A DNA stretch of 64,000 bases from Streptomyces sp. CC208A (GCF_030010625.1 NZ_JASCXN010000015.1:62001-126000); one strand, 5' to 3'; shown: positions 8,385 through 18,067, counted from the first letter of the stretch. The notes: generated by a model from the letters alone, not told the origin. Numbers and translations are program-made.

Positions 8385-10736
8385 GTGGCTGAGGCGGCAG
8401 CTTTCCAGGGAACCGGTCCCTCACCTGCCCGCCGATGGCTGCGGCGCACCCTCACCGTCGCCGTCGGCGCACCGCTCCTCGCCGGCCTGCTCCAGAGCCC
8501 CTCCGCCCCTTCGGCGCGGGCCGCGGAGGAGGGCACGGGTTCGCGGACCGTCGATGTGTCGATCGACACGCTCACCCCGAGCGCCCCGGTCGAAGGGGAC
8601 ACCGTCACCGTCACCGGCACGCTGACCAACCGCGGCAAGCGGGCCGTCACCGACGCCACGGTGAACCTGCGGGTCGGCCCCCGGATGTCCAGCCGCAGCG
8701 AGATCGACCAGGTCGCCCGGCGGAAGGGCTTCCGCTCCGACAGCGACCCACGGCCGCTGGACACCACCCCCGAGATCGACATCCCGCGCCTGGAGGTCGG
8801 CGTCAGCCACGACTTCCGGATCTCCGTGCCCGTCTCCAGGCTGGACCTCGACGACGACGGCGGCATCTACCAGCTGGGCGTCTCGATCACCGGCCACACC
8901 TCCGAGCAGCAGCAGTACCGCGTCCTCGGCATCGAGCGGACCTTCCTGCCGTACCAGCCCGAGCCCACCGGCAAGCGGACCCAGCTCACCTACCTCTGGC
9001 CGCTGATCTCCTCGGCCCACATCTCCGCCGACACCGCCCCGGACGACCAGCAGACCCCCGTCTTCCAGGACGACGCCCTGGCGGAGGAGCTGCGCCCGGG
9101 CGGCCGCCTGGACGAACTGGTCACCCTCGGCAAGGACCTCCCGGTCACCTGGGTGATCGACCCGGACCTGCTGGCCTCCGTCGACGCCATGGCCAACGGC
9201 TACCGGGTCAAGGACGGCACCGGGCACACCCCCGGCAAGGAGGCCAACCGGAAGCTGGCCGAACGCTGGCTCGGCATGCTGGAGCAGGCGGTGCAGGGCC
9301 GCAAGGTGGTCGCGCTGCCCTTCGCCGACCCCGACCTCGCCTCCCTCGCCCACCGGGGCAAGGCCGTCCCCGGCTCGCTGCAGCACCTCCAGTCGGCGAC
9401 CCAGCTGGCCGGATCGACCGTCGAGACGGTCCTCCACGTCCAGCCGTCCACCGACTTCGCCTGGCCCGTCGAAGGCGCCCTCGACCCCTCGGTCGTGGCG
9501 GTCGCGACCTCGGCCGGCGCCCGCAAGGTGATCGCCCGCAGCGACAGCATCCAGGACGACGACCTCCCCTACACGCCCACCGCGGCCCGCCCGCTCGGCG
9601 GGGGCACCACGGCGCTGGTGAGCGACGCGGAGCTGTCCACCGCCTTCCAGGGCGACATGGTCCGGGCCGAGAACTCGACCCTCGCCGTCCAGGAGTTCCT
9701 GGCACAGACCCTCGCGATCACCCTGGAGCAGCCGGAGAACCAGCGCAGCGTCGTGGTCGCCCCGCAGCGGATGCCGAGCGTGGCACAGGCCCAGGCGATG
9801 GCCGCCGCCGTACGCGGGCTCGGCGCCCGCCGCTGGACCCAGCCGCTCGACCTGGTCGCCGCGGCGGCGGCCAAGCCCGACCCCGACGCCTCCACCACGG
9901 TGCCCCGCGCCTCGCAGTACCCGAAGAAGCTCCGGGACGGCGAGCTCCCGGTGGAGGCTTTCCGGGACATGAAGACCACCCGCGACGAGCTCGACGACTT
10001 CAAGGTCGTCCTCAGCCTGCCGAACCGGGTCGTCCCCCCCATCGGCAACGCGATCAACCGCGAGATGTCCACCTCCTGGCGCGGCCGGGCGAGCGCCGCG
10101 ACGATCTACCGCGTCGACGTCCAGGACGTCCTCCAGGGACTCACCAAGGGCGTCCTGCTCGTCGACAAGTCCGACCTGACCCTCTCGGGCCGCAGCGCCA
10201 CCATCCCCGTCACGGTGCAGAACAAGCTGCTCCAGGACGTGAAGGGGCTCGTCCTGCGGCTGACCTCCAGCAACAAGACCCGCCTGAACGTCGACGGCGA
10301 GAGCTGGGCCGAACTGCCCGTCGCGGTCCGCGCCGGACACAGCCAGTCGGTGAAGTTCCCCGCCTCGGCCAACGCCAACGGCCAGGTCTCGATGACCGCC
10401 CAGCTCTACACCGCGGACGGCACGCCCTACGGCGCCCCGATGGACTTCACCGTGAAGGTCTCCGAGATGACCCCGACGGTGATGCTGGTCATCGCCGGTG
10501 GTGTACTGCTCCTCGTCCTCGCCGGCGTCCGCATGTACACCCAGCGCAAGCGCCTGGCCGCCCGCGCCGCCGAAGCGGAGACGGCGGAGACGGAGCCGAC
10601 GGCGGAGACCGAGACCGAGGCGGAAGCCGACGCGGAGGTCACCACCGACGGAGCCGGGCACCCGAGTGACCCGGACACGGACACCGGCTCCGAAAGCGGC
10701 GACCCGTCGGGCCCGGGTGAGAAAGTGGACCGTTGA
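8385..10736 (+). CDS. DUF6049-like large exported membrane-anchored protein
   Basis: 784 residues. A Tat-like or Sec signal (RRWLRRTL then a hydrophobic stretch ending in ASARAAEE-like residues, about 20-50) leads into a long extracytoplasmic part of beta-sandwich character. A C-terminal membrane helix (about 695-720) and a highly acidic cytoplasmic tail of Glu/Thr/Asp follow. The start is GTG 8385 behind GAGGACGG. It lies 46 bp upstream of murJ in the order conserved at actinobacterial origins (membrane protein, MurJ, kinase-like, sigM), which suggests a cell-envelope role. No enzymatic motif is visible. Confidence 0.8.
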   Translation: MAEAAAFQGTGPSPARRWLRRTLTVAVGAPLLAGLLQSPSAPSARAAEEGTGSRTVDVSIDTLTPSAPVEGDTVTVTGTLTNRGKRAVTDATVNLRVGPRMSSRSEIDQVARRKGFRSDSDPRPLDTTPEIDIPRLEVGVSHDFRISVPVSRLDLDDDGGIYQLGVSITGHTSEQQQYRVLGIERTFLPYQPEPTGKRTQLTYLWPLISSAHISADTAPDDQQTPVFQDDALAEELRPGGRLDELVTLGKDLPVTWVIDPDLLASVDAMANGYRVKDGTGHTPGKEANRKLAERWLGMLEQAVQGRKVVALPFADPDLASLAHRGKAVPGSLQHLQSATQLAGSTVETVLHVQPSTDFAWPVEGALDPSVVAVATSAGARKVIARSDSIQDDDLPYTPTAARPLGGGTTALVSDAELSTAFQGDMVRAENSTLAVQEFLAQTLAITLEQPENQRSVVVAPQRMPSVAQAQAMAAAVRGLGARRWTQPLDLVAAAAAKPDPDASTTVPRASQYPKKLRDGELPVEAFRDMKTTRDELDDFKVVLSLPNRVVPPIGNAINREMSTSWRGRASAATIYRVDVQDVLQGLTKGVLLVDKSDLTLSGRSATIPVTVQNKLLQDVKGLVLRLTSSNKTRLNVDGESWAELPVAVRAGHSQSVKFPASANANGQVSMTAQLYTADGTPYGAPMDFTVKVSEMTPTVMLVIAGGVLLLVLAGVRMYTQRKRLAARAAEAETAETEPTAETETEAEADAEVTTDGAGHPSDPDTDTGSESGDPSGPGEKVDR

Positions 10737-10782
10737 GCGATGTCGTGGCCGGTCGGCCGGGGACGATGAGGTGGGGTAAACC

Positions 10783-13068
10783 ATGAACGCGCCGTACGAC
10801 GCTGAGCGCGGCCAGGACGCGGGCGGCGCCGCACCGTCCGGCGGCACGCCCGCGGCTCCCGCCGGGCCGGGCGGACAGCCGGCCCCGCAGACCCCGCCGC
10901 AGGGACAGCCCGGCCGACCGCCCCAGAGCGCTCAGACCCCGCGGGCTCCGTACGCGCAGGGCCCGCACCCCGCGCAGTCGCAGGACCCGTCCGCGTACCC
11001 CGAGAACCCGTACGCCCAGGACCCCTACGTCCAGGACGCCTATGCCCACGACCCGTACCGGGCACAGGACCTGTCCGCGCAGGACCCGGTGGGCGAGGCG
11101 CTCTACGACCGCGCCGCCCACCCGCCGCCCCCGCCGGGCACGTACCAGGACCCGCACGCGCTCTACCAGCAGCCGGCCGCACCGCAGCACGCCCCGGACC
11201 CGCGCGTCTGGGCCCAGACCCCCGCGCCCGAGCCCGACGGCCCCTCCCGCCACCTCCCGTACGGCGACGACGCCCGCACGGTCCAGTTCACCGGCGTCGA
11301 CGACCTGGTGACCCGGGCCAGCGAGGAGGAGCAGCCCGAACAGGACGCCTTCGCCCACCTCTACCGGGACCAGCAGGGCCACGTGCCCGCCCCGACCGCC
11401 GAACCCGACCCGCTGCCCGCTCCCGCGCCGAAGAAGACCGGCCGCGCCTCCGGACTGCTGAAGTCGAGCGCCGTGATGGCCGCCGGCACCCTGGTCTCCC
11501 GGCTCACCGGCTTCGTCCGGTCCCTCGTCATCACCGGCGCCCTCGGCGCCGCGCTCCTCGGCGACACCTTCACCGTCGCCTACACCCTGCCGACGATGAT
11601 CTACATCCTCACCGTCGGCGGCGGCCTCAACTCGGTCTTCGTGCCGCAGCTGGTCCGCTCGATGAAGAACGACGAGGACGGCGGCGAGGCGTACGCCAAC
11701 CGCCTGCTCACCCTCGTCATGGTGGCGCTCGGCCTCATCGTGGCCGCCGCCGTCTTCGCGGCCCCCGTCCTGATCCGGCTGATGTCGAACACCATCGCCG
11801 ACGACGCCGCCGCGAACAGCGTCGCGGTGACCTTCGCCCGCTACTGCCTGCCCACGATCTTCTTCATGGGCGTGCACGTGGTGATGGGACAGATCCTCAA
11901 CGCCCGTGGCAAGTTCGGCGCGATGATGTGGACCCCCGTCCTCAACAACATCGTCATGATCGTCACCTTCGGCCTGTTCATCTGGGTCTACGGCACCTCC
12001 GCCGAGTCCCACATGGGTGTGCAGACCATCCCCGACGAGGGCATCCGCCTCCTCGGCATCGGCACCCTGCTCGGCCTCGTCGTCCAGGCACTGGCGATGA
12101 TCCCGTACCTCCGCGAGACGGGCTTCCGCTTCCGGCCCCGCTTCGACTGGAAGGGCCACGGCCTCGGCAAGACCGTCAAGCTCGCCAAGTGGACCGTCCT
12201 CTTCGTCCTCGCCAACCAGGCGGGCGTCCTGGTCGTCACCCAGCTCGCCACCGCGGCCGGCGAGGAGTCCGGCAAGAACGGCGCCGGTTTCCTCGCGTAC
12301 TCCAACGCCCAGCTGATCTGGGGCATGCCGCAGGCCATCATCACCGTCTCCGTCATGGCCGCCCTGCTGCCCCGGATCTCCCGCGCCGCCAACGACGACG
12401 ACCCCGGCGCCGTCCGCGACGACATCTCCCAGGGCCTGCGGAACTCCGCCGTCGCCATCGTCCCGGTCGCCTTCTCCTTCCTGGCCCTCGGCGTCCCGAT
12501 GTGCACCCTGCTGTACGCCTCCAGCGGCATCGAGGCCGCCCAGGGCATGGGCTTCATCCTGATGGCCTTCGGCCTCGGCCTGATCCCGTACTCCGTGCAG
12601 TACGTCGTCCTCCGCGGCTTCTACGCCTACGAGGACACCCGCACCCCCTTCTACAACACGGTCATCGTCGCCGCCGTCAACGCGGCGGCCTCCGCCCTCT
12701 GCTACGTCGTGCTGCCCGCCCAGTGGGCCGTCGTCGGCATGGCCGCCGCCTACGGCCTGGCCTACGCCGTCGGCGTCGGCGTCGCCTGGCGCCGCCTGCG
12801 CAACCGCCTCGGCGGCGACCTGGACGGCGCCCACGTCCTGCGCACCTACGCCCGCCTCTGCATGGCCTCCCTGCCGGCCACGGTCCTGGCCGGCGCCGTC
12901 GGCTTCGGCCTGCTGAAACTGCTCGGCGAAGGCGCCCTCGGCTCGCTGGTCGCGCTCGTCGTCGGCGGCGTGGTGCTTCTCGGCGTCTTCTTCATCGCCG
13001 CCCGCCGCATGCGGATCACCGAACTGAACACCCTCGTCGGCATGGTCCGGGGCCGTCTCGGACGCTGA
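10783..13068 (+). CDS. murJ: MurJ/MviN lipid II flippase
   Basis: 761 residues. The first 215 or so are a Pro/Gln/Tyr-rich disordered cytoplasmic extension typical of actinomycete MurJ. The remainder has about 14 membrane segments with MurJ/MOP-family features: RLTGFVRSLVI in the first helix, FVPQLVRSM, and GQILNARGKFG. MurJ moves lipid-linked peptidoglycan precursors across the membrane. Start ATG 10783 follows GAGGTGGGG. It sits directly upstream of a pseudokinase gene. In mycobacteria the MviN and pseudokinase parts are fused in one protein (Rv3910), so the split pair here probably works together. Confidence 0.93.
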   Translation: MNAPYDAERGQDAGGAAPSGGTPAAPAGPGGQPAPQTPPQGQPGRPPQSAQTPRAPYAQGPHPAQSQDPSAYPENPYAQDPYVQDAYAHDPYRAQDLSAQDPVGEALYDRAAHPPPPPGTYQDPHALYQQPAAPQHAPDPRVWAQTPAPEPDGPSRHLPYGDDARTVQFTGVDDLVTRASEEEQPEQDAFAHLYRDQQGHVPAPTAEPDPLPAPAPKKTGRASGLLKSSAVMAAGTLVSRLTGFVRSLVITGALGAALLGDTFTVAYTLPTMIYILTVGGGLNSVFVPQLVRSMKNDEDGGEAYANRLLTLVMVALGLIVAAAVFAAPVLIRLMSNTIADDAAANSVAVTFARYCLPTIFFMGVHVVMGQILNARGKFGAMMWTPVLNNIVMIVTFGLFIWVYGTSAESHMGVQTIPDEGIRLLGIGTLLGLVVQALAMIPYLRETGFRFRPRFDWKGHGLGKTVKLAKWTVLFVLANQAGVLVVTQLATAAGEESGKNGAGFLAYSNAQLIWGMPQAIITVSVMAALLPRISRAANDDDPGAVRDDISQGLRNSAVAIVPVAFSFLALGVPMCTLLYASSGIEAAQGMGFILMAFGLGLIPYSVQYVVLRGFYAYEDTRTPFYNTVIVAAVNAAASALCYVVLPAQWAVVGMAAAYGLAYAVGVGVAWRRLRNRLGGDLDGAHVLRTYARLCMASLPATVLAGAVGFGLLKLLGEGALGSLVALVVGGVVLLGVFFIAARRMRITELNTLVGMVRGRLGR

Positions 13069-13185
13069 TCCCGCCCCCGAGGGCAACCATCGGGGGGAAC
13101 CGCGTGTCGTGCACAGCGTCCGACTGTGGGCACAATTGGCTTGGCTGTTGGATGTGGCGCAACGGATGGGGAGGCAGGAACGACG

Positions 13186-14901
13186 GTGGCGGAACGTAGC
13201 ACGGCTGCCGTCGACGTGGCCGACAACAGCGGTGACGATCCGCTGACCGCGCAGGCGGACACGGCCGCGACCGACGGGGTGGCGGAAGAGCACAAGACGG
13301 CGGAGACGACGGAGGAGCCCACCGAGGCCCCCCAGGCCCCCGGGGCCGAACAGAAGGCGGTCGAGCGGAAGAACGGCGAACAGTCCCCCCTCCCGGCACC
13401 CGACCTGCACAGCGGCCACAAACTGGCACGGCGGTACCGCCTGGAGGAATGCGTCACCCGTCTGGACGGCTTCAGCAGCTGGCGCGCCGTCGACGAGAAG
13501 CTGCGCCGGGCCGTGGGCGTCCACCTGCTGCCGGCCGACCATCCCCGCGCCCGCTCCGTCCTGGCCGCCGCCCGCTCGGCGGCCCTTCTCGGCGACCCCC
13601 GCTTCGTCCAGGTCCTCGACGCCGTCGAGGAGAACGACCTCGTCTACGTCGTCCACGAATGGCTCCCGGACGCCACCGAGCTGACCGCTCTCCTCGCGGA
13701 CGGCCCCCTCCAGGCCCACGACGCCTACCAGCTCGTCGCCCAGCTCTCCCAGGCCATGGCCGCCGCCCACCGCGAGGGCCTGGCCCACCTGCGGCTCACC
13801 CCGAGCGCCGTCCTGCGCAGCTCCACCGGCCAGTACCGCATCCGCGGCCTCGCCGTGAACGCCGCCCTGCGCGGCATCACCGCCGACCGCCCCCAGCGCA
13901 CCGACACCGAGGCCATCGGCGCCCTCCTCTACGCCGCGCTCACCCAGCGCTGGCCGTACGAGAACGACGCCTACGGCCTCTCCGGGCTCCCCAAGGGCAT
14001 CGGCCTGCTCCCGCCCGACCAGGTACGCGCCGGCGTCCACCGAGGCCTCTCCGAGCTCGCCATGCGCGCCCTCGTCAACGACGGGGCCACCGCCTCGCGG
14101 CAGGAGCCGCCCTGCACCACGCCGGACGAACTCGCCAAGGCCGTGTCGGCGATGCCCCGCGTCAAGCCGCCGGAGCCGGAGTTCCCCGCCCCCGCCGAGT
14201 ACCAGCGCACCACGTACCAGCAGGGCACGTACGGACGCCCCCAGCCCCGCCCCGTGGTCACCCAGCCGCTCCCGGTCCCGCCGGCCCCGCTGGAGAGCCG
14301 CACGGGCAAGGCCCTGAAGTGGGCCGTCGGGGCCCTCCTCATCGCCGCCCTGGGCCTGGGCAGCTGGCAGATCGCGGACCGGCTCCTCAAACAGGAACCC
14401 AAGGACGAGACACCGGTCGTCCAGCCCACGACCGACGAGAAGCCCGAACCGCCGAAGCCGCTCACGATCGTGTCCGCCGACGACTTCGACCCGCTCCCCG
14501 GAGGCAACGGCGAGGAGTATCCCGAGGCGGTACCGAAGGCCTTCGACGGCGACCCGAGCACCTACTGGTACACCAAGAACTACACCACCGCGAACTTCGG
14601 CAATCTGAAGGACGGCGTCGGTCTCGTACTGGACCTGGGTACGGCCCAGAAGGTCAGCTCCGTCGATCTGTCGTTCGTGGGACACACCTCGGTGGAGATC
14701 CGCACGGCACCCGACGGCGCCGCCACCGCACCGTCCACGGCGGAGGGATTCACGACCCAGGCATCCGACGCCGGCAAGGACGTGAAGCTGAAGCTGCCCA
14801 AGCCGGTCACGACCCGCTACGTTCTGGTCTGGCTGACGGAGCTGCCCCTCAACGAGGGCCAGTTCCGCGGCCAGCTGACCGAAGTCAAGGTCATGGGCTG
14901 A
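13186..14901 (+). CDS. Membrane protein with pseudokinase and discoidin-like domains
   Basis: 571 residues. An acidic disordered N-terminus (about 1-75) is followed by a protein-kinase fold (about 80-330) that has lost catalytic signatures: the HRD loop reads HREGLAHLRLTPSAVL and no DFG is visible. A Pro-rich linker, one membrane helix (about 380-405) and an extracellular domain (about 430-571) resembling F5/8-type carbohydrate-binding folds (AFDGDPSTYW, then VLDLG) follow. I chose GTG 13186 after GGAGGCAGG. The arrangement matches the pseudokinase half of mycobacterial Rv3910, where a phosphorylated pseudokinase recruits the FHA protein FhaA to control MurJ. Confidence 0.85.
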   Translation: MAERSTAAVDVADNSGDDPLTAQADTAATDGVAEEHKTAETTEEPTEAPQAPGAEQKAVERKNGEQSPLPAPDLHSGHKLARRYRLEECVTRLDGFSSWRAVDEKLRRAVGVHLLPADHPRARSVLAAARSAALLGDPRFVQVLDAVEENDLVYVVHEWLPDATELTALLADGPLQAHDAYQLVAQLSQAMAAAHREGLAHLRLTPSAVLRSSTGQYRIRGLAVNAALRGITADRPQRTDTEAIGALLYAALTQRWPYENDAYGLSGLPKGIGLLPPDQVRAGVHRGLSELAMRALVNDGATASRQEPPCTTPDELAKAVSAMPRVKPPEPEFPAPAEYQRTTYQQGTYGRPQPRPVVTQPLPVPPAPLESRTGKALKWAVGALLIAALGLGSWQIADRLLKQEPKDETPVVQPTTDEKPEPPKPLTIVSADDFDPLPGGNGEEYPEAVPKAFDGDPSTYWYTKNYTTANFGNLKDGVGLVLDLGTAQKVSSVDLSFVGHTSVEIRTAPDGAATAPSTAEGFTTQASDAGKDVKLKLPKPVTTRYVLVWLTELPLNEGQFRGQLTEVKVMG

Positions 14902-14927
14902 CGAACCGCAGGGGAGGGGGCTCACCG

Positions 14928-15629
14928 TTGGACCGTCCGATAGACGCCGCAGACGACCGGGAACTTCTGGCCCGTCATGTCGCCGGGGACCCAGACGCCT
15001 TCGGTGAGCTCGTACGGCGCCACCGCGACCGCCTGTGGGCGGTGGCGCTCCGCACCCTCGGCGACCGCGAGGAGGCCGCCGACGCCGTCCAGGACGCCCT
15101 CCTCTCCGCCTTCCGGGCCGCCCACACCTTCCGGGGCCAGTCGGCCGTCACGACCTGGCTCCACCGCATCACCGTGAACGCCTGCCTGGACCGCGCCCGG
15201 AAGAGCGCCACCCGCAGAACCTCGCCCGTGGACGACACCGCCCGCTTCGAGCAGCTCCTCGAACCGCACGAGTCCGCGGAGGCCCCCGCCGAACGCCAGG
15301 ACCTCCACCGGCAGCTGCTCGCCGCGCTCGCCACTCTCGCCCCCGACCAGCGGGCCGCGCTCGTCCTCGTCGACATGCAGGGATACCCGGTCGCGGAGGC
15401 GGCCCGTATCCTCGACGTTCCCACCGGCACCGTGAAGAGCCGCTGTGCACGCGGCCGGGCCCGGCTGCTTCCGATGCTCACTCATCTGCGCGCCGACACC
15501 GTGGGTAACGAGCCCCCCGAGGGGGGAAGGAACCGGACGCCGGGGGCATCCGTCCCACCGGTGTCGGAGCCGCCGGAAACCGGACCGACTGATCCAGCTG
15601 CTGTGAAGGGCGGAGGTGGGCGCGCGTGA
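14928..15629 (+). CDS. sigM: ECF RNA polymerase sigma factor SigM
   Basis: 233 residues. Region 2 (about 10-85, with GDPDAFGELVRRH and DREEAADAVQDALLSAFRAAHTF) and region 4 (about 130-185, ending GTVKSRCARGRARL) are intact. The start is an uncommon TTG at 14928, chosen because GGGGAGGGGG precedes it at the right distance and no ATG/GTG serves the frame before region 2. The stop overlaps the start of the anti-sigma gene by 4 bp (GTGA), so the pair is translationally coupled. Position after MurJ/pseudokinase and before trxBA matches S. coelicolor sigM. Confidence 0.9.
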   Translation: MDRPIDAADDRELLARHVAGDPDAFGELVRRHRDRLWAVALRTLGDREEAADAVQDALLSAFRAAHTFRGQSAVTTWLHRITVNACLDRARKSATRRTSPVDDTARFEQLLEPHESAEAPAERQDLHRQLLAALATLAPDQRAALVLVDMQGYPVAEAARILDVPTGTVKSRCARGRARLLPMLTHLRADTVGNEPPEGGRNRTPGASVPPVSEPPETGPTDPAAVKGGGGRA

Positions 15630-16549
15630 CCACGACCGACAAGGCCGACACAGCACAGCACCCGGACGTCTCGGAGATCTCCGACCTGACCGAGGGCCTG
15701 CTCTCCCCGAGCCGCTCCGCCACGATCCGCCGGCACCTCGACGGCTGCGGGCTCTGCGCCGACGTCCGGAACTCCCTGGAGGAGATCCGCGGACTCCTGG
15801 GCACCCTTCCGGGTCCTCCGCGCATGCCCGCGGAGATCTCCGGCCGGATCGACGCCGCCCTCGCCGCGGAGGCGCTCCTCAACGCCACCGCACCAGACTC
15901 CGCCCGGACTGTTTCACGTGAAACCACGGCCGCCGAAGCATCCGCTGTTTCACGTGAAACAACCCGCCCGGCACCCACCGCCCGCCCCGCCGACGAACGC
16001 CCTCCGGCCCCCCGGGCCGCCACCGGCCCCGGGCGGGGCCGCACCCGCCACCGCCGCCGGATCGCCCTCCTGGGCGGTCTCGCCGGAACCCTCGCCGCCG
16101 CCTTCTGCACGTACGGCCTCTACGCGCTCACCCAGAACGGTGCGGAGACGCACACCGCCCAGGCCGACACCAGCGCGAGCGCCCCCCTGAACCGCTTCTC
16201 CGGGGAACCGGTGGAGGACCGCGTCCGGAGCCTGCTCACGGGCGACGCCGCCGTCGCTGCCCCGACGGGTGAGAGTCCCAAGTCACTGGCAGCCGAGGGG
16301 ACCGAGAGCGCCAGCACCGCACAGCGGAACCGCGACGGCGCCCTCCCCGACTGCGTCCTCGCGGGCACCGGCCGCCAGGACACCGTCCTCGCCTCCGAGC
16401 GCGGCGAGTACGGCGGGACCGCCGCGTATCTCCTCGTCCTTCCCGACCGGACCGACGGCCACCGCGTCCAGGCCTACGTCGTCGCCGCCTCCTGCACCGG
16501 GAACACCCCGGCCGAACTGCTGCGGACCGACTCCTACCCGAGGCCCTGA
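15626..16549 (+). CDS. Zinc-binding anti-sigma factor for SigM (membrane-anchored)
   Basis: 307 residues. The cytoplasmic anti-sigma domain carries the ZAS motif HLDGCGLC (His-x3-Cys-x2-Cys) near residue 37. A Pro/Arg-rich linker, one membrane helix (about 148-168) and an extracytoplasmic domain follow. It should bind SigM and release it on envelope or redox signals. Two parS sites (15910 and 15946) lie in the linker coding region, each read as VSRET, so the linker sequence is partly set by the DNA-binding site. GTG start overlaps the sigM stop. Confidence 0.9.
   Translation: MTTTDKADTAQHPDVSEISDLTEGLLSPSRSATIRRHLDGCGLCADVRNSLEEIRGLLGTLPGPPRMPAEISGRIDAALAAEALLNATAPDSARTVSRETTAAEASAVSRETTRPAPTARPADERPPAPRAATGPGRGRTRHRRRIALLGGLAGTLAAAFCTYGLYALTQNGAETHTAQADTSASAPLNRFSGEPVEDRVRSLLTGDAAVAAPTGESPKSLAAEGTESASTAQRNRDGALPDCVLAGTGRQDTVLASERGEYGGTAAYLLVLPDRTDGHRVQAYVVAASCTGNTPAELLRTDSYPRP
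15910..15925. other. parS-like site (15 of 16) inside the anti-sigma gene
   Basis: TGTTTCACGTGAAACC matches the parS consensus at 15 positions. It is translated as VSRET within the anti-sigma linker. Confidence 0.85.
15946..15961. other. parS site (perfect) inside the anti-sigma gene
   Basis: TGTTTCACGTGAAACA, 36 bp after the preceding site (start to start) and in the same reading frame, again giving VSRET. Confidence 0.95.
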
Positions 16550-16612
16550 GCGCTCCTCCGTCTCGCCGTCCGTCTCACCCTCCGTCTCATGCACGCGCCG
16601 CGCGGCGCTCTC

Positions 16613-16640
16613 GGGAATGCTCGCCCCTTAGGATCCGTTG
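16613..16640 (+). promoter_or_regulatory. Sigma-R type promoter of trxBA
   Basis: GGGAAT (16613-16618), an 18-bp spacer, then GTTG (16637-16640): an exact match to the Streptomyces sigma-R consensus used in thiol-oxidative stress. It lies 75 bp upstream of the trxB start. trxBA is an established sigma-R target in S. coelicolor. Confidence 0.85.
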
Positions 16641-16714
16641 GGTGGGGTGAGAGTGACGGAGACACCGCCCCCCCTTTAGGCAGTAGGCAGTCTGCAGAGA
16701 CGAGGAAGAAACCC

Positions 16715-17680
16715 GTGAGCGACGTCCGTAACGTGATCATCATCGGCTCGGGGCCCGCGGGTTACACCGCCGCGCTCTACACCGCCCGAGCGTCGCTGAA
16801 CCCGCTGGTCTTCGAGGGCGCCGTCACCGCCGGTGGCGCCCTGATGAACACCACCGAGGTCGAGAACTTCCCCGGTTTCCGTGACGGCATCATGGGCCCG
16901 GACCTCATGGACAACATGCGGGCGCAGGCCGAGCGCTTCGGCGCCGAGCTCGTCCCGGACGACGTCGTCGCCGTAGACCTCACCGGTGACATCAAGACCG
17001 TCACCGACACCGCCGGCACCGTGCACCGCGCCAAGGCCGTCATCGTCACCACCGGTTCGCAGCACCGCAAGCTGGGCCTGCCGAACGAGGACACCCTCTC
17101 CGGCCGCGGTGTCTCCTGGTGCGCCACCTGCGACGGCTTCTTCTTCAAGGACCAGGACATCGCCGTCGTCGGCGGCGGCGACACCGCGATGGAGGAGGCG
17201 ACCTTCCTCTCGCGCTTCGCCAAGTCGGTGACGATCGTCCACCGTCGTGACACCCTGCGCGCCTCCAAGGCCATGCAGGAGCGCGCCTTCGCCGACCCGA
17301 AGATCACGTTCGCCTGGGACAGCGAGGTCTCCGAGATCCACGGCGACCAGAAGCTCACCGGTCTGACCCTGCGGGACACCAAGACGGGCGAGACCCGCGA
17401 GCTGGCGGTGACCGGTCTCTTCATCGCCGTGGGCCACGACCCGCGGACCGAGCTGTTCAAGGGCCAGCTGGACCTCGACGAGGAGGGCTACCTGAAGGTC
17501 GCCGCCCCGTCGACCCGTACCAACCTGACGGGTGTCTTCGGCGCCGGTGACGTCGTCGACCACACCTACCGCCAGGCCATCACGGCCGCCGGTACCGGCT
17601 GCTCCGCCGCGCTCGACGCCGAGCGCTTCCTGGCCGCTCTCTCCGACAGCGAGAAGCTGGCCGAGACCCCCGCGGTCTGA
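16715..17680 (+). CDS. trxB: Thioredoxin-disulfide reductase
   Basis: 321 residues. Uses NADPH to reduce thioredoxin through FAD and a redox disulfide. FAD-binding GSGPAG near residue 12, the active-site CATC near 135 in WCATCDGFF, the NADPH-binding GGGDTAMEE, and the C-terminal FAD motif FGAGDVVDHTYRQA are all present. GTG 16715 after GAGGAAG is the start. It forms an operon with trxA 46 bp downstream and has a sigma-R promoter upstream. Confidence 0.97.
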   Translation: MSDVRNVIIIGSGPAGYTAALYTARASLNPLVFEGAVTAGGALMNTTEVENFPGFRDGIMGPDLMDNMRAQAERFGAELVPDDVVAVDLTGDIKTVTDTAGTVHRAKAVIVTTGSQHRKLGLPNEDTLSGRGVSWCATCDGFFFKDQDIAVVGGGDTAMEEATFLSRFAKSVTIVHRRDTLRASKAMQERAFADPKITFAWDSEVSEIHGDQKLTGLTLRDTKTGETRELAVTGLFIAVGHDPRTELFKGQLDLDEEGYLKVAAPSTRTNLTGVFGAGDVVDHTYRQAITAAGTGCSAALDAERFLAALSDSEKLAETPAV

Positions 17681-17726
17681 CCCGAGCTCCCCCCATCCCA
17701 CACCCCGCGAAGTTAAGGAGACTGCC

Positions 17727-18059
17727 GTGGCCGGCACTCTGAAGAACGTGACCGACGCTTCCTTCGAAGAGGACGTCCTCAAGAGCGACAAGCCCGTCCT
17801 GGTGGACTTCTGGGCTGCCTGGTGCGGCCCGTGCCGTCAGATCGCCCCGTCCCTTGAGGCCATCGCCGCCGAGCACGGCGAGATCGAGGTCGTGAAGCTC
17901 AACATCGACGAGAACCCGGCCACGGCCGCCAAGTACGGCGTCATGTCCATCCCGACCCTGAACGTGTACCAGGGCGGCGAGGTCGTGAAGACGATCGTCG
18001 GCGCCAAGCCGAAGGCCGCGATCCTGCGCGACCTGGCGGACTTCGTCGAGGCGAAGTGA
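17727..18059 (+). CDS. trxA: Thioredoxin
   Basis: 110 residues, a standard cytosolic thioredoxin. The active site WCGPC lies near residue 33, and the cis-proline loop MSIPT is near 74. GTG start behind AAGGAG. Second gene of the trxBA operon; its transcript ends in a 14-bp hairpin whose left arm overlaps a parS-like site. Confidence 0.97.
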   Translation: MAGTLKNVTDASFEEDVLKSDKPVLVDFWAAWCGPCRQIAPSLEAIAAEHGEIEVVKLNIDENPATAAKYGVMSIPTLNVYQGGEVVKTIVGAKPKAAILRDLADFVEAK

Positions 18060-18067
18060 CCCCTCGT

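Noticed and set aside
10639..14925. 1428-residue open frame on the minus strand opposite murJ and the pseudokinase
   Set aside because: It is antisense to well-supported genes and has no domain motifs; long shadow frames are normal in GC-rich DNA. The same holds for 33852-37517 opposite gyrBA.
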